Source: an uncultured Clostridia bacterium (GTDB lineage: Bacteria; Bacillota; Clostridia; Christensenellales; Aristaeellaceae). From it: a stretch of DNA of 38,842 nt. The notes under the pieces are model-generated. The model saw only the letters and a program-made list of their open reading frames with translations. It did not search any database and was not told the origin of the DNA. Position 1 is the first letter of the stretch, and every line of letters begins with the position of its first letter. The stretch spans positions 1 through 38,842 of the forward strand of contig CAKTUS010000016.1 in the NCBI GenBank assembly GCA_934621485.1, in the 5' to 3' direction. Positions 1-8,887 of this stretch are shown here, one piece after another. The translations under genes were made by a program, and so were the position numbers.

Positions 1-675
1 ATTGTAATCAGCCCACTGGGCTTCATAACCTACCACAACAGTTTTCAAGTCGTTTAGATTTGCAAAGGTTTTCACATACTTCTGTTGTTCTGAATCAAGT
101 CCATACGAGTACACAAAAACATACTTTTCTTTTATAAGGAGCAGCGCAGCATTCAAATTATAAGAAATCAAAAAAGTTGGATCTATGACAAACTGAATGT
201 CTTTTTTAATTATCTTTTTCAATGTATTTTTTGATGGCGCATCTCTTACACTAATAGCATCCAATTCATATAGTGGTTTCATCTTCATCAGGAGCCTTTT
301 CCAACTTGTACCAATTGCACACGCCGCATACGAAATTTTTTTCTCCGCTTTAATTCCCTGTCCCCAGTATTGTTTTTTGTGTGGATTTTTTGCAGATTCC
401 GGATTCCAAATTTCATCGCTTCCAAGCACAACCAAATCAAACCCACTTTTGTTATCTGTTATAGAAAGCACGGTATTTATAGCACTTAGTAATTTCAAAT
501 TCTTTGCTTTCTCATATGAATTCTTTCCGCATTTTAACGCACTTTCCATTTCCAAATCACGTAAATATTCCACTTCATATCCAAGGCGTTTAATATACTC
601 TCCAATGCTATACGCTTGCCAAAATGCCCCATAATTAGCGCCTGCATAATATGTTACAATCAACGCTTTTTTCAT
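1..675 (-). CDS. polysaccharide pyruvyl transferase family protein (3' part missing)
   Basis: The first 225 codons are present; the gene runs off the window at position 1. Translating the minus strand gives MKKALIVTYYAGANYGAFWQ, then a GSDEIWNP motif at about residues 85-92 and SYAACAIG soon after. This N-terminal layout (a Rossmann-like start, then a GSDxxWNP motif) is typical of the polysaccharide pyruvyl transferase family, whose members add pyruvate ketals to surface polysaccharides; many homologues in such clusters have no tested activity. The ATG at 675 was chosen because AAGGA lies 7 bases upstream; an in-frame ATG at 681 sits too close to it. It follows the HtrL-like gene by about 30 bases in the same direction, so it is probably the next gene of the polysaccharide operon. 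It shares the AT-rich composition of the distal cluster. Confidence 0.8.
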   Translation of the reverse strand, partial: MKKALIVTYYAGANYGAFWQAYSIGEYIKRLGYEVEYLRDLEMESALKCGKNSYEKAKNLKLLSAINTVLSITDNKSGFDLVVLGSDEIWNPESAKNPHKKQYWGQGIKAEKKISYAACAIGTSWKRLLMKMKPLYELDAISVRDAPSKNTLKKIIKKDIQFVIDPTFLISYNLNAALLLIKEKYVFVYSYGLDSEQQKYVKTFANLNDLKTVVVGYEAQWADYN

Positions 676-704
676 ATCCATATCCTTACTATAATGTCAA
701 CCCG

Positions 705-1664
705 TTACTTATTCAAATATTCACCAAAAAACTTTTTCAGTCGCCATACATAATCTTTGATAATTGGTCTACTGTGATCATTTTCCACAGCATGCTTCAC
801 ATCACTTGCTACTTGAATCAGAATTCTTTTGATCGGTGTTAAAGACTTAGTATCGTTAAGTTTTACAGATAAGTGTTCTCCACCATTCTCCTTTAACGGC
901 AAAAACCAATCACTCATATGGACTTCAAAAAAATCTGGTTTCCAATTATATGCCATTGTTAATAGCTGCTGATCATCATCTATGACATTCAACATTAAGA
1001 GGCTCTCGCATGCTTTTTTTATCAAGGTATAGAATGCAGTTGCCAACTTTGCATTTAAAATGACAGGACATCCCATCACACAATTCGTCTGTAAAAGTAG
1101 TTGTGTCAATAAATCAACTTGTTCAATTGGTTTTCTAGTATAAAGCACCACTTTATTTTCAGGAATTGTCGGTGTCCAATAAAATGCGAACTCTTTTGCA
1201 TTTATATAGCGCTCTCCACCATGATTGAATCCAAAATCTATCCATGCAATATTTCCATTTAACGAAAATCTCTCCGCTGCATCTTTTAGGCACCAATACT
1301 TTAGAAACATAATGTAATCGTATTTTGCACAATTAGACATTGCTTTTGTATGAAGCCTCACCCCACTGAATTGCCCATTCTTTTCAATAACATCCATTTT
1401 ATTATAAACATCAGGTTCCAGCATATAAGCATTATCTATAATTACAATTTCAGTTTGTTCTTCTTGGCCAAAGCTTTCACGAACAGCCATAATTTCTTTT
1501 TCAAAATCTCTTGTAGTATAAACAATCAATTGATTCTCCATTCTTGCCCAGAAATTGAAATACTCTAGGTACTTTGAATTTCCACGTTGCATACCTTTTA
1601 TCCCTGAACGCCCACGATTGATATCAAAATACGCAGTCACAACGGAAGTCTCTTCATTTCTCAT
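705..1664 (-). CDS. HtrL/YibB (WlaTC-like) family protein, probable glycosyltransferase
   Basis: The 319-residue protein begins with VVTAYFDINRGRSG after a short lead and continues with YLEYFNFWARMENQLIVYT. This arrangement is characteristic of the HtrL/YibB protein family found in lipopolysaccharide and capsule loci, including the Campylobacter WlaTC-like proteins. The family is believed to adopt a GT-A-like fold, but its reaction is not well established, so transferase activity is an inference. No signal peptide or membrane segment is visible, so a cytoplasmic site is expected. The ATG at 1664 has an AAAGGTG ribosome site about 7-9 bases upstream. The gene lies 18 bases after the flippase gene and 29 bases before the pyruvyl transferase gene, all on the same strand, which fits co-transcription. 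The base composition is low in GC, like its neighbours up to about 10 kb. Confidence 0.75.
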   Translation of the reverse strand: MRNEETSVVTAYFDINRGRSGIKGMQRGNSKYLEYFNFWARMENQLIVYTTRDFEKEIMAVRESFGQEEQTEIVIIDNAYMLEPDVYNKMDVIEKNGQFSGVRLHTKAMSNCAKYDYIMFLKYWCLKDAAERFSLNGNIAWIDFGFNHGGERYINAKEFAFYWTPTIPENKVVLYTRKPIEQVDLLTQLLLQTNCVMGCPVILNAKLATAFYTLIKKACESLLMLNVIDDDQQLLTMAYNWKPDFFEVHMSDWFLPLKENGGEHLSVKLNDTKSLTPIKRILIQVASDVKHAVENDHSRPIIKDYVWRLKKFFGEYLNK

Positions 1665-1682
1665 TTTAAAACACCTTTGCGT

Positions 1683-3197
1683 TCAATATTTTTTAAAAGC
1701 TCCAACAGTTTCATTGTAATATCGCGATTTCTTATATATAATCCAATAGAAAAAATTGGGAATAAGAATACAAATAATGCCTTTTAAAACGAGGGTACCC
1801 AACGTTTCCTTTTGAATCAAAGTGCATATGCTTCTTGTAACACCTGCATTACAAACGGTAGTAATCAAGTATTTTATATGAGCTTTATAGTTTTCACGTA
1901 CACTATAATCTGTAAAATAGAATTTATATGTAATAATAGCGTACATATTATAGCTCACTACAACAGCAGTTAAAATAGACGCAAGCACAATTCCATATAT
2001 ACCAAACAGCTTTCCTAAAATATAGTTCAATACCAAATTCAAAATGGCTTCTATTCCATAGATCCATTTTCCATGCCACCACAATCCAGACGCATTATAG
2101 TATTGACCGTTAATTGAAGACATCGTGCATACATAAAAATAAAATGCAAATACCCAAGAAAGCATCTCTGGATATGTCAAATCGCTTCCCATCCAGAGAA
2201 TCATGGTATTATGATATAAGCATCCTAAGCAAATGGAACACCACCCAGAAATCCACATAAATATGAATGTAAATCTCATCATATCATCATGATTCTTTTG
2301 CTGACTCTCAATCGCCACGCTATTTCCCACACCCGCGCCCATTCCAGTCGTTATTACAGTTAAAACACTTATAACGGCTGCCATTATATAATAGTAATTT
2401 CCATAAACAGTAACTGTCGTAAGCCCCAATAAAGCTGAAATAAAAATGCTGTCAAACGTATTACGTGTTGTACCCGCAACTTTACTTAGCATTAATCCTG
2501 TTATACGTTGTTTAATATCTGCAATAACATGTTTATCAAGTTTCCCTTTTGGTTTATAGTTTGGAAACAGTTTATCAGATTGATATGCCGTAAGTAAATT
2601 ATTAACAACAGATGCAATTGGTGCCAAAATAACGTATAAATAATAATTGTGGAAAACTACAACTACAACAATTGTCAATGAGTATTGTATTATGCTCGTT
2701 AGAATTGCTATTTTCATAGCAATATCAGAACGTTGATATGCTGTAAGCAAACAATTCTTATAAGCAAAAAGAAAATATCCAACAACAGAATTACTTAAAT
2801 AGATCAAATACAGTATATATATATTAATATCATTTGGGCAATTTCCTTTTATCAAGTATGGCAAAAAAGGTAACAGTATTGTTCCTATTATTCCAATTAT
2901 AATTCCTATCACAGAATAGAGCTTTTTATAGAGTGCCATTAATGCACATATTGTCTGTGTGTCGTCCTCAGCTATTGGCTTATACATACTAAAAACAATC
3001 GCTGAAGATACACCTAATTCTGCTAGACTCAGCACAGTCAATATAGAAGAAAAAAGACTTCCAAGTCCTAAATATGCGGCACCGATGTGCTGCACAATAA
3101 GGCTTCTTACAACAACCGGGAAGAATGTTGTAATAACCTTGCTTACAATCCCCCATCCTGAATTTCTAATCGTATTTTTTGTTCTTTCTATTCTCAT
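1683..3197 (-). CDS. Wzx-type oligosaccharide flippase (polysaccharide transporter)
   Basis: This 504-residue protein is almost entirely hydrophobic, with about 12-14 membrane helices and short polar loops. The N-terminus (residues 5-75) has the conserved start of the PST/MATE-like polysaccharide transporters: a polar stretch NTIRNSGWGIVSK, then a first helix, the segment HIGAAYLGLGSLFSSILTV and LGVSSAIVFSMY. Such proteins flip undecaprenyl-linked repeat units across the membrane before polymerisation, so this gene supports a Wzx/Wzy-type pathway; a matching Wzy polymerase is not seen in the window. The start ATG at 3197 overlaps the stop of the upstream glycosyltransferase gene by four bases (ATGA), which suggests translational coupling. 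It lies in the AT-rich distal part of the cluster. Assignment to the family is firm; the transported glycan is unknown. Confidence 0.9.
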   Translation of the reverse strand: MRIERTKNTIRNSGWGIVSKVITTFFPVVVRSLIVQHIGAAYLGLGSLFSSILTVLSLAELGVSSAIVFSMYKPIAEDDTQTICALMALYKKLYSVIGIIIGIIGTILLPFLPYLIKGNCPNDINIYILYLIYLSNSVVGYFLFAYKNCLLTAYQRSDIAMKIAILTSIIQYSLTIVVVVVFHNYYLYVILAPIASVVNNLLTAYQSDKLFPNYKPKGKLDKHVIADIKQRITGLMLSKVAGTTRNTFDSIFISALLGLTTVTVYGNYYYIMAAVISVLTVITTGMGAGVGNSVAIESQQKNHDDMMRFTFIFMWISGWCSICLGCLYHNTMILWMGSDLTYPEMLSWVFAFYFYVCTMSSINGQYYNASGLWWHGKWIYGIEAILNLVLNYILGKLFGIYGIVLASILTAVVVSYNMYAIITYKFYFTDYSVRENYKAHIKYLITTVCNAGVTRSICTLIQKETLGTLVLKGIICILIPNFFYWIIYKKSRYYNETVGAFKKY

Positions 3198-4462
3198 TTA
3201 GTTGCTTTTCCTTTTTGATTTTGTTTTGTTCTATATCCTATTATAGAAGGAAATGCAGGAATTATTTCTCTGCATTTCCTGTTTAACAGCAACAACCATT
3301 TCCAATCATTTTTAAAGTTTGAATCAGGTTTACAGTAAACCGCACCCTTTCCTGACTCAATATCTTCAAACATCTGAATCCACTGTTTTATAATTTTATT
3401 CGGCGAAAACCTTGTGGAGACAAAGGCCTTTGCGTTTTGTCCCATAACCTCATTTAGTTCTCTATCTTTTAACAATTTTACAATTGCCGTGAGAAGTTCT
3501 TTCTCATTGTTTATCAAAAAACCAGTTTTTTTGTTTTCAACAGTATCCAACAGCCCATACTTCTTTTTAGTCACTATTGGAATTCCACAAGCTTCCATCT
3601 CTACACCACTAAGTCCAAAGGTTTCCGATGCACCTGTTGGATTCATTACGCCCACCATAGTTTCATGATAGATGTTCACCTTTTCTTCTCCAATAACCCC
3701 CCAAAAGTGAACAGATGGTAAAATTGCGTTGCGTTCATCGACCAGTGACGAAATAAAAGAATTCTCATAATTCTCCTCTGCTATCCCGTATTTCCCCAGC
3801 ATCGCTCTTCGGTCATATAATTTCCCACTTCCCAAAACATTCAATTGTGCTTCTGGGACTTTTTTCAGCACATCTTTCCACACATGGGCTAGCATATGGA
3901 AGCCCTTGGCAGGAATAAGACTCCCTGTATAAGTCACAATTGGCTTTAGTTTTAGATTTCTATAGTATGTTTTTTGCTCTGAATCAAACATGTTAAAAAT
4001 GAAAGTAGATTTATTTATAATATCATGTGCAATATAATGATCATACTGCTCTCTTCCTACAAATACTACTCGTTGTATGTTCGCCATTGAGGAAAACCGT
4101 TCTGCATCCTCACCTGTTATATAATTATGTGCCCATAGAACTGTCTTAATAGATTCAGTATTCAGCTTTTCATAAAACGCAACGTTTAAGCCATTTTGAA
4201 CGATTAGTAGCACATCTTGCTTTTTTGCATATTGAACAACGTCACTGTGAGAGTTGCACTTTATTGACCGGCATTTATCCGGATAAGCATTGTCTCCAAA
4301 ATGAAACACCATGACCTCTCTATCCGATGAAGCCATGCAAAGGTACCGAATAAGCATTAAAAACTCAAATACCGTCCCGCTAACTCCAGGATTTCCATAT
4401 TCAGGATTTTTAAAACCCATTTTTGAGTAACCAGAATCCTCTACTACAATTCCAATATCCAT
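3194..4462 (-). CDS. GT4-type glycosyltransferase
   Basis: The 422-residue protein has a two-domain GT-B layout. The C-terminal half shows PIVTYTGSLIPAKGFHML near residues 178-195, then the GT4 donor-site region PTGASETFGLSGVEMEACG at about residues 277-295, where the spaced glutamates normally bind the nucleotide-sugar. Retaining transfer from a nucleotide sugar to a growing lipid-linked oligosaccharide is the expected role; donor and acceptor cannot be read from the sequence. The ATG at 4462 was chosen because GAGGTG lies six bases upstream; an in-frame GTG three codons earlier is inside that ribosome site. The 3' end overlaps the flippase start by four bases. The C-terminal tail (residues ~375-422) is basic and may touch the membrane. 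Confidence 0.88.
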   Translation of the reverse strand: MDIGIVVEDSGYSKMGFKNPEYGNPGVSGTVFEFLMLIRYLCMASSDREVMVFHFGDNAYPDKCRSIKCNSHSDVVQYAKKQDVLLIVQNGLNVAFYEKLNTESIKTVLWAHNYITGEDAERFSSMANIQRVVFVGREQYDHYIAHDIINKSTFIFNMFDSEQKTYYRNLKLKPIVTYTGSLIPAKGFHMLAHVWKDVLKKVPEAQLNVLGSGKLYDRRAMLGKYGIAEENYENSFISSLVDERNAILPSVHFWGVIGEEKVNIYHETMVGVMNPTGASETFGLSGVEMEACGIPIVTKKKYGLLDTVENKKTGFLINNEKELLTAIVKLLKDRELNEVMGQNAKAFVSTRFSPNKIIKQWIQMFEDIESGKGAVYCKPDSNFKNDWKWLLLLNRKCREIIPAFPSIIGYRTKQNQKGKATK

Positions 4463-4510
4463 ATAATACACCTCAAACCTTTGCTGCGCCTCTTAGCCTT
4501 TTAAGCGATT

Positions 4511-5434
4511 TCAAATATTTCTTCTAAACAACTTATCGCTTTTTACTGATTCTAAATAAATGTACTTGCTTTGCTCCCATATCTTATATTCTAATGTGTT
4601 TATTTCATAAGGATTTTTCTTAGCCGCATATATCATCAATTGTTTCACTCTGCGCAAAACATACCACTTTTTTTGGCTTTGACCTATATAACATCCCTCT
4701 GCTAGTGAAGCGTTTAGCTTTAAGAGGTAGTCTTCTTGTAATCTGCTTTTAGGTAAATTATGCTCCAAAATCATTTGTGGACAAAAGCCTGCTTTCCTAC
4801 CTTTTCGCTCAGTAACAAATCTGCTGATTTCTCCATCATCACCCGCTGCAGTATTATTTCCAGTTCTCCCCATCTGTTTGATCCAACCTTTAGCTGCTAA
4901 TTCTTTTAAATACTCTGTGCGCACAACCATACCAGCTCCAATAATGCCGCCGAATGGGCTTTTTTGTCGGCGAAAATCTATGCTCTTCCGTGAATAGTCT
5001 GTACACGCTAGCATCCCCATATAGTTCTTTAGATGCATTAGTTCCTCTTGCGTTGCTGTGAATTCCAATTTGGGGATTACTGTTCCTCCAAAAATTCCGA
5101 TGTTTGGATGACAGCCTATATATTCAGCAGCATTACTGATCCAATCGAAATCAAGTTCGTTATCATCATCTACAAAAACTGTCCACTCTGCGCTTGCCAG
5201 CCGAACACCATTTAAACGAGCATTTCCAAGTCCAGGTTTCGCCTCATAGCTATAAATCAGTTTTTTAGACTCTATGTAACTTTTGATAATAGTTAATGTT
5301 CTATCAGTAGAAGCATTGTCAACTACAATTACCTGCTCGATGTATTCATCAAATTTTCTCTGTGCATAAATGTGATTGAGCGTTTTTTCTATCGTTCTTT
5401 CACCGTTATAAGTACATATTACAATTGTAAACAT
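4511..5434 (-). CDS. GT2 family glycosyltransferase
   Basis: The protein (307 residues from the ATG) opens with FTIVICTYNGERTIEKTL, the classic first strand and nucleotide-binding turn of GT2 enzymes. It continues with VVDNASTDRT and places the metal-binding acidic motif VFVDDDNELD at about residues 86-95. GT-A inverting transferases of this kind add one sugar to the lipid-linked repeat unit on the cytoplasmic face. There is no long C-terminal membrane region. An in-frame TTG two codons upstream (5440) is an alternative start; ribosome site support is weak for both. Its start lies 10 bases downstream of the end of the 285-residue transferase-like gene and its end is 48 bases before the next GT4 gene, on the same strand. 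The sugar specificity is unknown. Confidence 0.87.
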   Translation of the reverse strand: MFTIVICTYNGERTIEKTLNHIYAQRKFDEYIEQVIVVDNASTDRTLTIIKSYIESKKLIYSYEAKPGLGNARLNGVRLASAEWTVFVDDDNELDFDWISNAAEYIGCHPNIGIFGGTVIPKLEFTATQEELMHLKNYMGMLACTDYSRKSIDFRRQKSPFGGIIGAGMVVRTEYLKELAAKGWIKQMGRTGNNTAAGDDGEISRFVTERKGRKAGFCPQMILEHNLPKSRLQEDYLLKLNASLAEGCYIGQSQKKWYVLRRVKQLMIYAAKKNPYEINTLEYKIWEQSKYIYLESVKSDKLFRRNI

Positions 5435-5444
5435 ATTCAAGCTT

Positions 5445-6302
5445 CTATGCTCTCCTCTCTATCATTCTTAAACCAATCGTCCTCGGAAGCACAGCACAAA
5501 GCCATTGTTTTAGTATAACCTTTTTATCGATTTTTTTAAGCCTATGATGTAGAATGAAAGGGCAGTAGTCTTCTTTTCCATAATAAATCATATTACAACC
5601 AGAACGTATATATTTTTCCGGCAATCTGCCATATTGTGAAGGATCGGACCAAGCTTTTATTCGATATCTCTTTGCTAATAAACTTAAAACCGACTGATCC
5701 TCTCTATGATCATAAAAATCTACACATTCTTTTGTTCTGTCTTCTACCGGCGCTAGAATATCCTCATTGCAGCAACAATTCAACCACTCCGTTATAAACG
5801 TTCTGGAGAATTCAGTGTTTCTAAATGCTATAAATGTAGCGGATATTTGCGGAGTATCCGTATATTCTTCATCTACAAGGTTCATTTTTTCAAAGGCTTC
5901 CCTTTTAGTAAACTGTCTTTCTATGAGCGGAAGCACCGTTACCCATATATCCTGCTCTTTCAAAATGTTAAAAACAGATTCTGCGCTTTTAAAAAAGCAT
6001 GCTCCCGAGTCACAATAAAAAAGAATTTCTCCATCTTCCATGCTTTCTAATGTCTTTTTGATCAAATATGGCTTCCAAAGCCAAAGACCATTGCCGCGTT
6101 TGTATTCAAAGATTTCTTTGTTATTATTTCTAAATCTTTCCTCTATATCCTCTGGCCCATACTCTATAACTTCGGTAAAGCCTGCAATTTTAGCTGTTTT
6201 GGTTTGTAAACGCTGGGCTTTTTGGTAATGCTCATCGGCGTAGTTAATGAGAATTCGCTTTTGCCCTTCATTCTTTTGATTGCCTATATAGAATCTTCTC
6301 AT
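5445..6302 (-). CDS. uncharacterised glycosyltransferase-like protein of the polysaccharide cluster
   Basis: I do not recognise a named function for this 285-residue protein. It contains YKRGNGLWLWKPYLI (about residues 67-81) and then ILFYCDSGACFF around residues 93-104. The pattern of an aromatic W-L-W-K-P motif followed by a short acidic D-x-G site at the end of a hydrophobic strand resembles GT-A-fold proteins annotated in capsule loci as hypothetical or nucleotide-sugar transferase-like. Around residues 140-170 it has a conserved-looking TDTPQISATFIAFRNTEF stretch. No signal peptide or transmembrane helix is evident. It sits between the GT2 gene and a 175-base gap following the fucosyltransferase, on the same strand. 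The ribosome site before the ATG at 6302 is weak (GAAAGAAG). Function as a transferase is an inference from context and motif shape. Confidence 0.7.
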   Translation of the reverse strand: MRRFYIGNQKNEGQKRILINYADEHYQKAQRLQTKTAKIAGFTEVIEYGPEDIEERFRNNNKEIFEYKRGNGLWLWKPYLIKKTLESMEDGEILFYCDSGACFFKSAESVFNILKEQDIWVTVLPLIERQFTKREAFEKMNLVDEEYTDTPQISATFIAFRNTEFSRTFITEWLNCCCNEDILAPVEDRTKECVDFYDHREDQSVLSLLAKRYRIKAWSDPSQYGRLPEKYIRSGCNMIYYGKEDYCPFILHHRLKKIDKKVILKQWLCAVLPRTIGLRMIERRA

Positions 6303-6477
6303 AACGTACTTCTTTCAATGTTTTAGAGTATATACTTTTTATATCACAGCGTTTGAAAAGCTGCGCTGTTCACAAATAGATTTCTGTATTGCTCAAATTC
6401 GTTTGAAAATGCTATGCGCGCCAATTACTTTTGATACTATATTGCCCAAATGATATCAAGCATTTTCAAAACACATA

Positions 6478-7503
6478 TCATTTTCTTTTCGCAATACGCC
6501 TGACAGCATCTCTAATTGGGATGAGCTTTCTGCACTGCCAATAGAAACCGTTTCCAATTCTCTGTTTTCGTTCATATCGCTCTCCCCAGTAAAATCGATT
6601 GCGTCGATAGGCTTTCTTGATTGGCTGGTCAAAAATATGGTATAAATATGTTTCAAATGCCTGCCGCTGACGTTCCACATCATTCTCCGGCACGAAGGCA
6701 GGCGTCTCTAGCATGTGTAAATAAGCCTCGTCATCTTGGTCAAGACGCATGATTTTCTCAACAATGCGGTTGATGATTTCCGGTTCGCCCTTTTCCGTTA
6801 AGCCATAGTCGTTACAATTGATAAAGCTTTCTTTCGTAAACTCTTTTGTAATTTCAGGATTTCCCCAATAGATGGGAACCGTGCCTGCAGCAAAGGCTCC
6901 GATTATTTTTTCAGTTGTATATCCCGGCGTTGCTGTGTTTTCAAATGCGATGACAAACTTATGCTTCTTTTGGAATTGAAGCTTATCGGCAATAGGACTG
7001 CCAATATTGTTTTTGTACCGGCCGCCAGAAGAAACAGGCTGATAGCTGGAAAGTGCCTCAAATAGCTTCTCGCGACACGCAGCGGCCTGTGCGTTGCTAT
7101 ATACAAATGAGCAAAACGCCGTTTTTTCTTTCAGCCATCGTTGTGCATTTTCGTGCTTATGCAATGCCAGTTGCAAATCCGATGCATAATCATCGCCTTC
7201 ATACGCCTTATATCCGTCCACCAAGTATAATGGAAATCGAATATAACGGTCTTCAAAATCCATATAGTGAAATCCAATTCCATAGTCGCAGATATTAAAA
7301 TCCGGAACCAAATTCTCGGCTGTATAAAAAATCCGCACACAATGATAATTCAGGTAATCCTTCGAGTTTACCGAATACACAAGATAGTCAGGAGTATCGG
7401 TATTGATCACTGTGTATTTTTTACGCAAGGTATTTATAATAAAATTGTTTTCTGGATCAAAACTTCCTCCCATTCCAGAAAAATGTATTTGTATTTTTTT
7501 CAT
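6478..7503 (-). CDS. GT10 family alpha-1,3/4-fucosyltransferase
   Basis: The 341-residue protein carries the GT10 donor-binding signature: KFVIAFENTATPGYTTEKI at about residues 182-200, followed by GAFAAGTVPIYWGNPEI and FINCNDYG. These match the conserved C-terminal motif of bacterial fucosyltransferases that use GDP-fucose and also of the Lewis-antigen enzymes. The N-terminal half (YHCVRIFYTAENLVPDFN, then DYGIGFHY) fits the acceptor domain. The C-terminus is strongly basic (multiple R/K after residue 300), a feature known to help membrane association in the Helicobacter enzymes, though heptad repeats are absent. The ATG at 7503 has AGAGG nine bases upstream. The predicted product is a fucosylated surface glycan; genes for GDP-fucose synthesis are not in the window. 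Confidence 0.9.
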   Translation of the reverse strand: MKKIQIHFSGMGGSFDPENNFIINTLRKKYTVINTDTPDYLVYSVNSKDYLNYHCVRIFYTAENLVPDFNICDYGIGFHYMDFEDRYIRFPLYLVDGYKAYEGDDYASDLQLALHKHENAQRWLKEKTAFCSFVYSNAQAAACREKLFEALSSYQPVSSGGRYKNNIGSPIADKLQFQKKHKFVIAFENTATPGYTTEKIIGAFAAGTVPIYWGNPEITKEFTKESFINCNDYGLTEKGEPEIINRIVEKIMRLDQDDEAYLHMLETPAFVPENDVERQRQAFETYLYHIFDQPIKKAYRRNRFYWGERYERKQRIGNGFYWQCRKLIPIRDAVRRIAKRK

Positions 7504-7708
7504 ATACTAGCGCCTCTTTCTGTGAGAGCACGGTGGTTGCACAAGTTATATCAGAGCAATGCATAATCCCCATTATTCCGCTTATATTCTCTCACTTTTA
7601 TCTTTTACTTTCCGTTCCGGTAGGGATTGCCTACCCATCACATCCGGCCTTTACCTAGTCATCACATTTTTTGATAACTATGTATTCGGCAAAATCTCGT
7701 TAAATTAT
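7504..7708 (-). other. intergenic gap in the polysaccharide operon
   Basis: About 205 bases separate the fucosyltransferase gene from the preceding GT4 gene. I see no gene here. A small stem-loop (GGTAGG, five-base loop, CCTACC) lies at 7619-7635 inside a short GC-richer patch, without a U-run after it on either strand. The rest is AT-rich. The gap could be a junction left by cassette exchange. Confidence 0.4.
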
Positions 7709-8863
7709 CTAACTCAAGGCTCTTTCAGCGATTTTTCTATACGAAAAAGTTTCCATTCCCTTTTCTATTGCAACCTTTTTCATCATGTTGCATTTTTCCG
7801 GGCATGCAACTAATTCCTCAATTTTCTCCTCAATTTCCGTGACGCTGTTTTCTTTCAAAAACTCGACATTGCCGCCCAGATCAACGTGTGTCGTCCCTTC
7901 CCAATACTTGCAAAGCATTGGTATCCCAATTCCGGCCACTTGCTCCCAAAAAACGGAATGACGTCCCGGAAATACCACCAAGTCAGCCGCGGCAAAGTAC
8001 TTATACGATTCATCGGATGTAACCCAACCTATATAGAAAACTCTGTTCTTCACGCATCTGTTCTTTACCTGTTCCAGTAATTCCGGTGTTACCGACCCGA
8101 AAACAATTAGCTTCACCCGCTGTTCCTTTATTCTTGCAACAGCTTCCATAAGCTGAAGCGTCTGGACTTTCGCAGAGTCTATTTTTCCGCCCGTCATAAT
8201 TAAGAAGTCGTTTTCTTGTATTCTGTACTTTTCACGAATCTGTTGCCTTATTTCAGGCGCCGTTGCTTCTTTTACTTTCTCATCATCTGCCCCCATAACC
8301 AGTAGCTCGCATTTCTCTCTGGGCAACTTGTACATATCAACGAGCCAATCCACGCGCGCCGGAAGCACGCCATAAAACTTTCTCACATAAGGATTCAGCA
8401 TTTGTGCATAATGCCTCCAAATCAGTTTATGCAAGATATTTTTTGATAGCCAATTGCTCCCGCTATTTGAAAAATCTGAATGGTTATCAACATAAACTCT
8501 ATTCGTTTTATGTGAACGAATGTAGTCAACCACTACTTTTGCATCACAAAAACTTACACCATGAACAAAGATAATATCTGGTTCTTCCAACTTCAAAGCC
8601 TTTTCAAAGCCATCAAATCTTTTGAACTTCCTAGAGAAACGATCAATTCCTTTTATTGGAAGTCGAATAACCTTTACATCGTTTTCATTTTGATAATTCG
8701 TTCTTTCAAATCTAACGAATTCACCTTTCTCTCCCCATATCCATTGCGAAGTAAGAATTGTTACTTCATATCCTAATTTTCGATGGAACTTAGTCAGCAG
8801 ATTATCTTGATAAGACCATCCGTCTGTTATGGGTCCACACAGCATTACATGAACAATTTTCAT
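7709..8863 (-). CDS. GT4-type glycosyltransferase
   Basis: The protein (384 residues from ATG 8863) starts with MKIVHVMLCGPITDGWSYQD, a GT-B N-terminal strand, and contains FVHGVSFCDAKVVVDY near residue 95. The C-terminal domain has DFLIMTGGKIDSAKVQTLQL, KLIVFGSVTPELLEQV and the donor-side segment AADLVVFPGRHSVFWEQVAG, where the usual E-x7-E pattern is partly changed (FWEQVAGIG). It is thus a divergent GT4 enzyme. The ATG at 8863 has GGAG nine bases upstream; a TTG five codons earlier overlaps that ribosome site and was rejected. It starts 25 bases after the preceding GT4 gene and belongs to the same minus-strand run. Sugar and linkage are not predictable. Confidence 0.85.
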   Translation of the reverse strand: MKIVHVMLCGPITDGWSYQDNLLTKFHRKLGYEVTILTSQWIWGEKGEFVRFERTNYQNENDVKVIRLPIKGIDRFSRKFKRFDGFEKALKLEEPDIIFVHGVSFCDAKVVVDYIRSHKTNRVYVDNHSDFSNSGSNWLSKNILHKLIWRHYAQMLNPYVRKFYGVLPARVDWLVDMYKLPREKCELLVMGADDEKVKEATAPEIRQQIREKYRIQENDFLIMTGGKIDSAKVQTLQLMEAVARIKEQRVKLIVFGSVTPELLEQVKNRCVKNRVFYIGWVTSDESYKYFAAADLVVFPGRHSVFWEQVAGIGIPMLCKYWEGTTHVDLGGNVEFLKENSVTEIEEKIEELVACPEKCNMMKKVAIEKGMETFSYRKIAERALS

Positions 8864-8887
8864 TATATATTTCTCCAACCATCGGTT

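Noticed and set aside
7619..7635. Terminator inside the polysaccharide operon
   Set aside because: The six-pair stem lacks a U-run on either strand.
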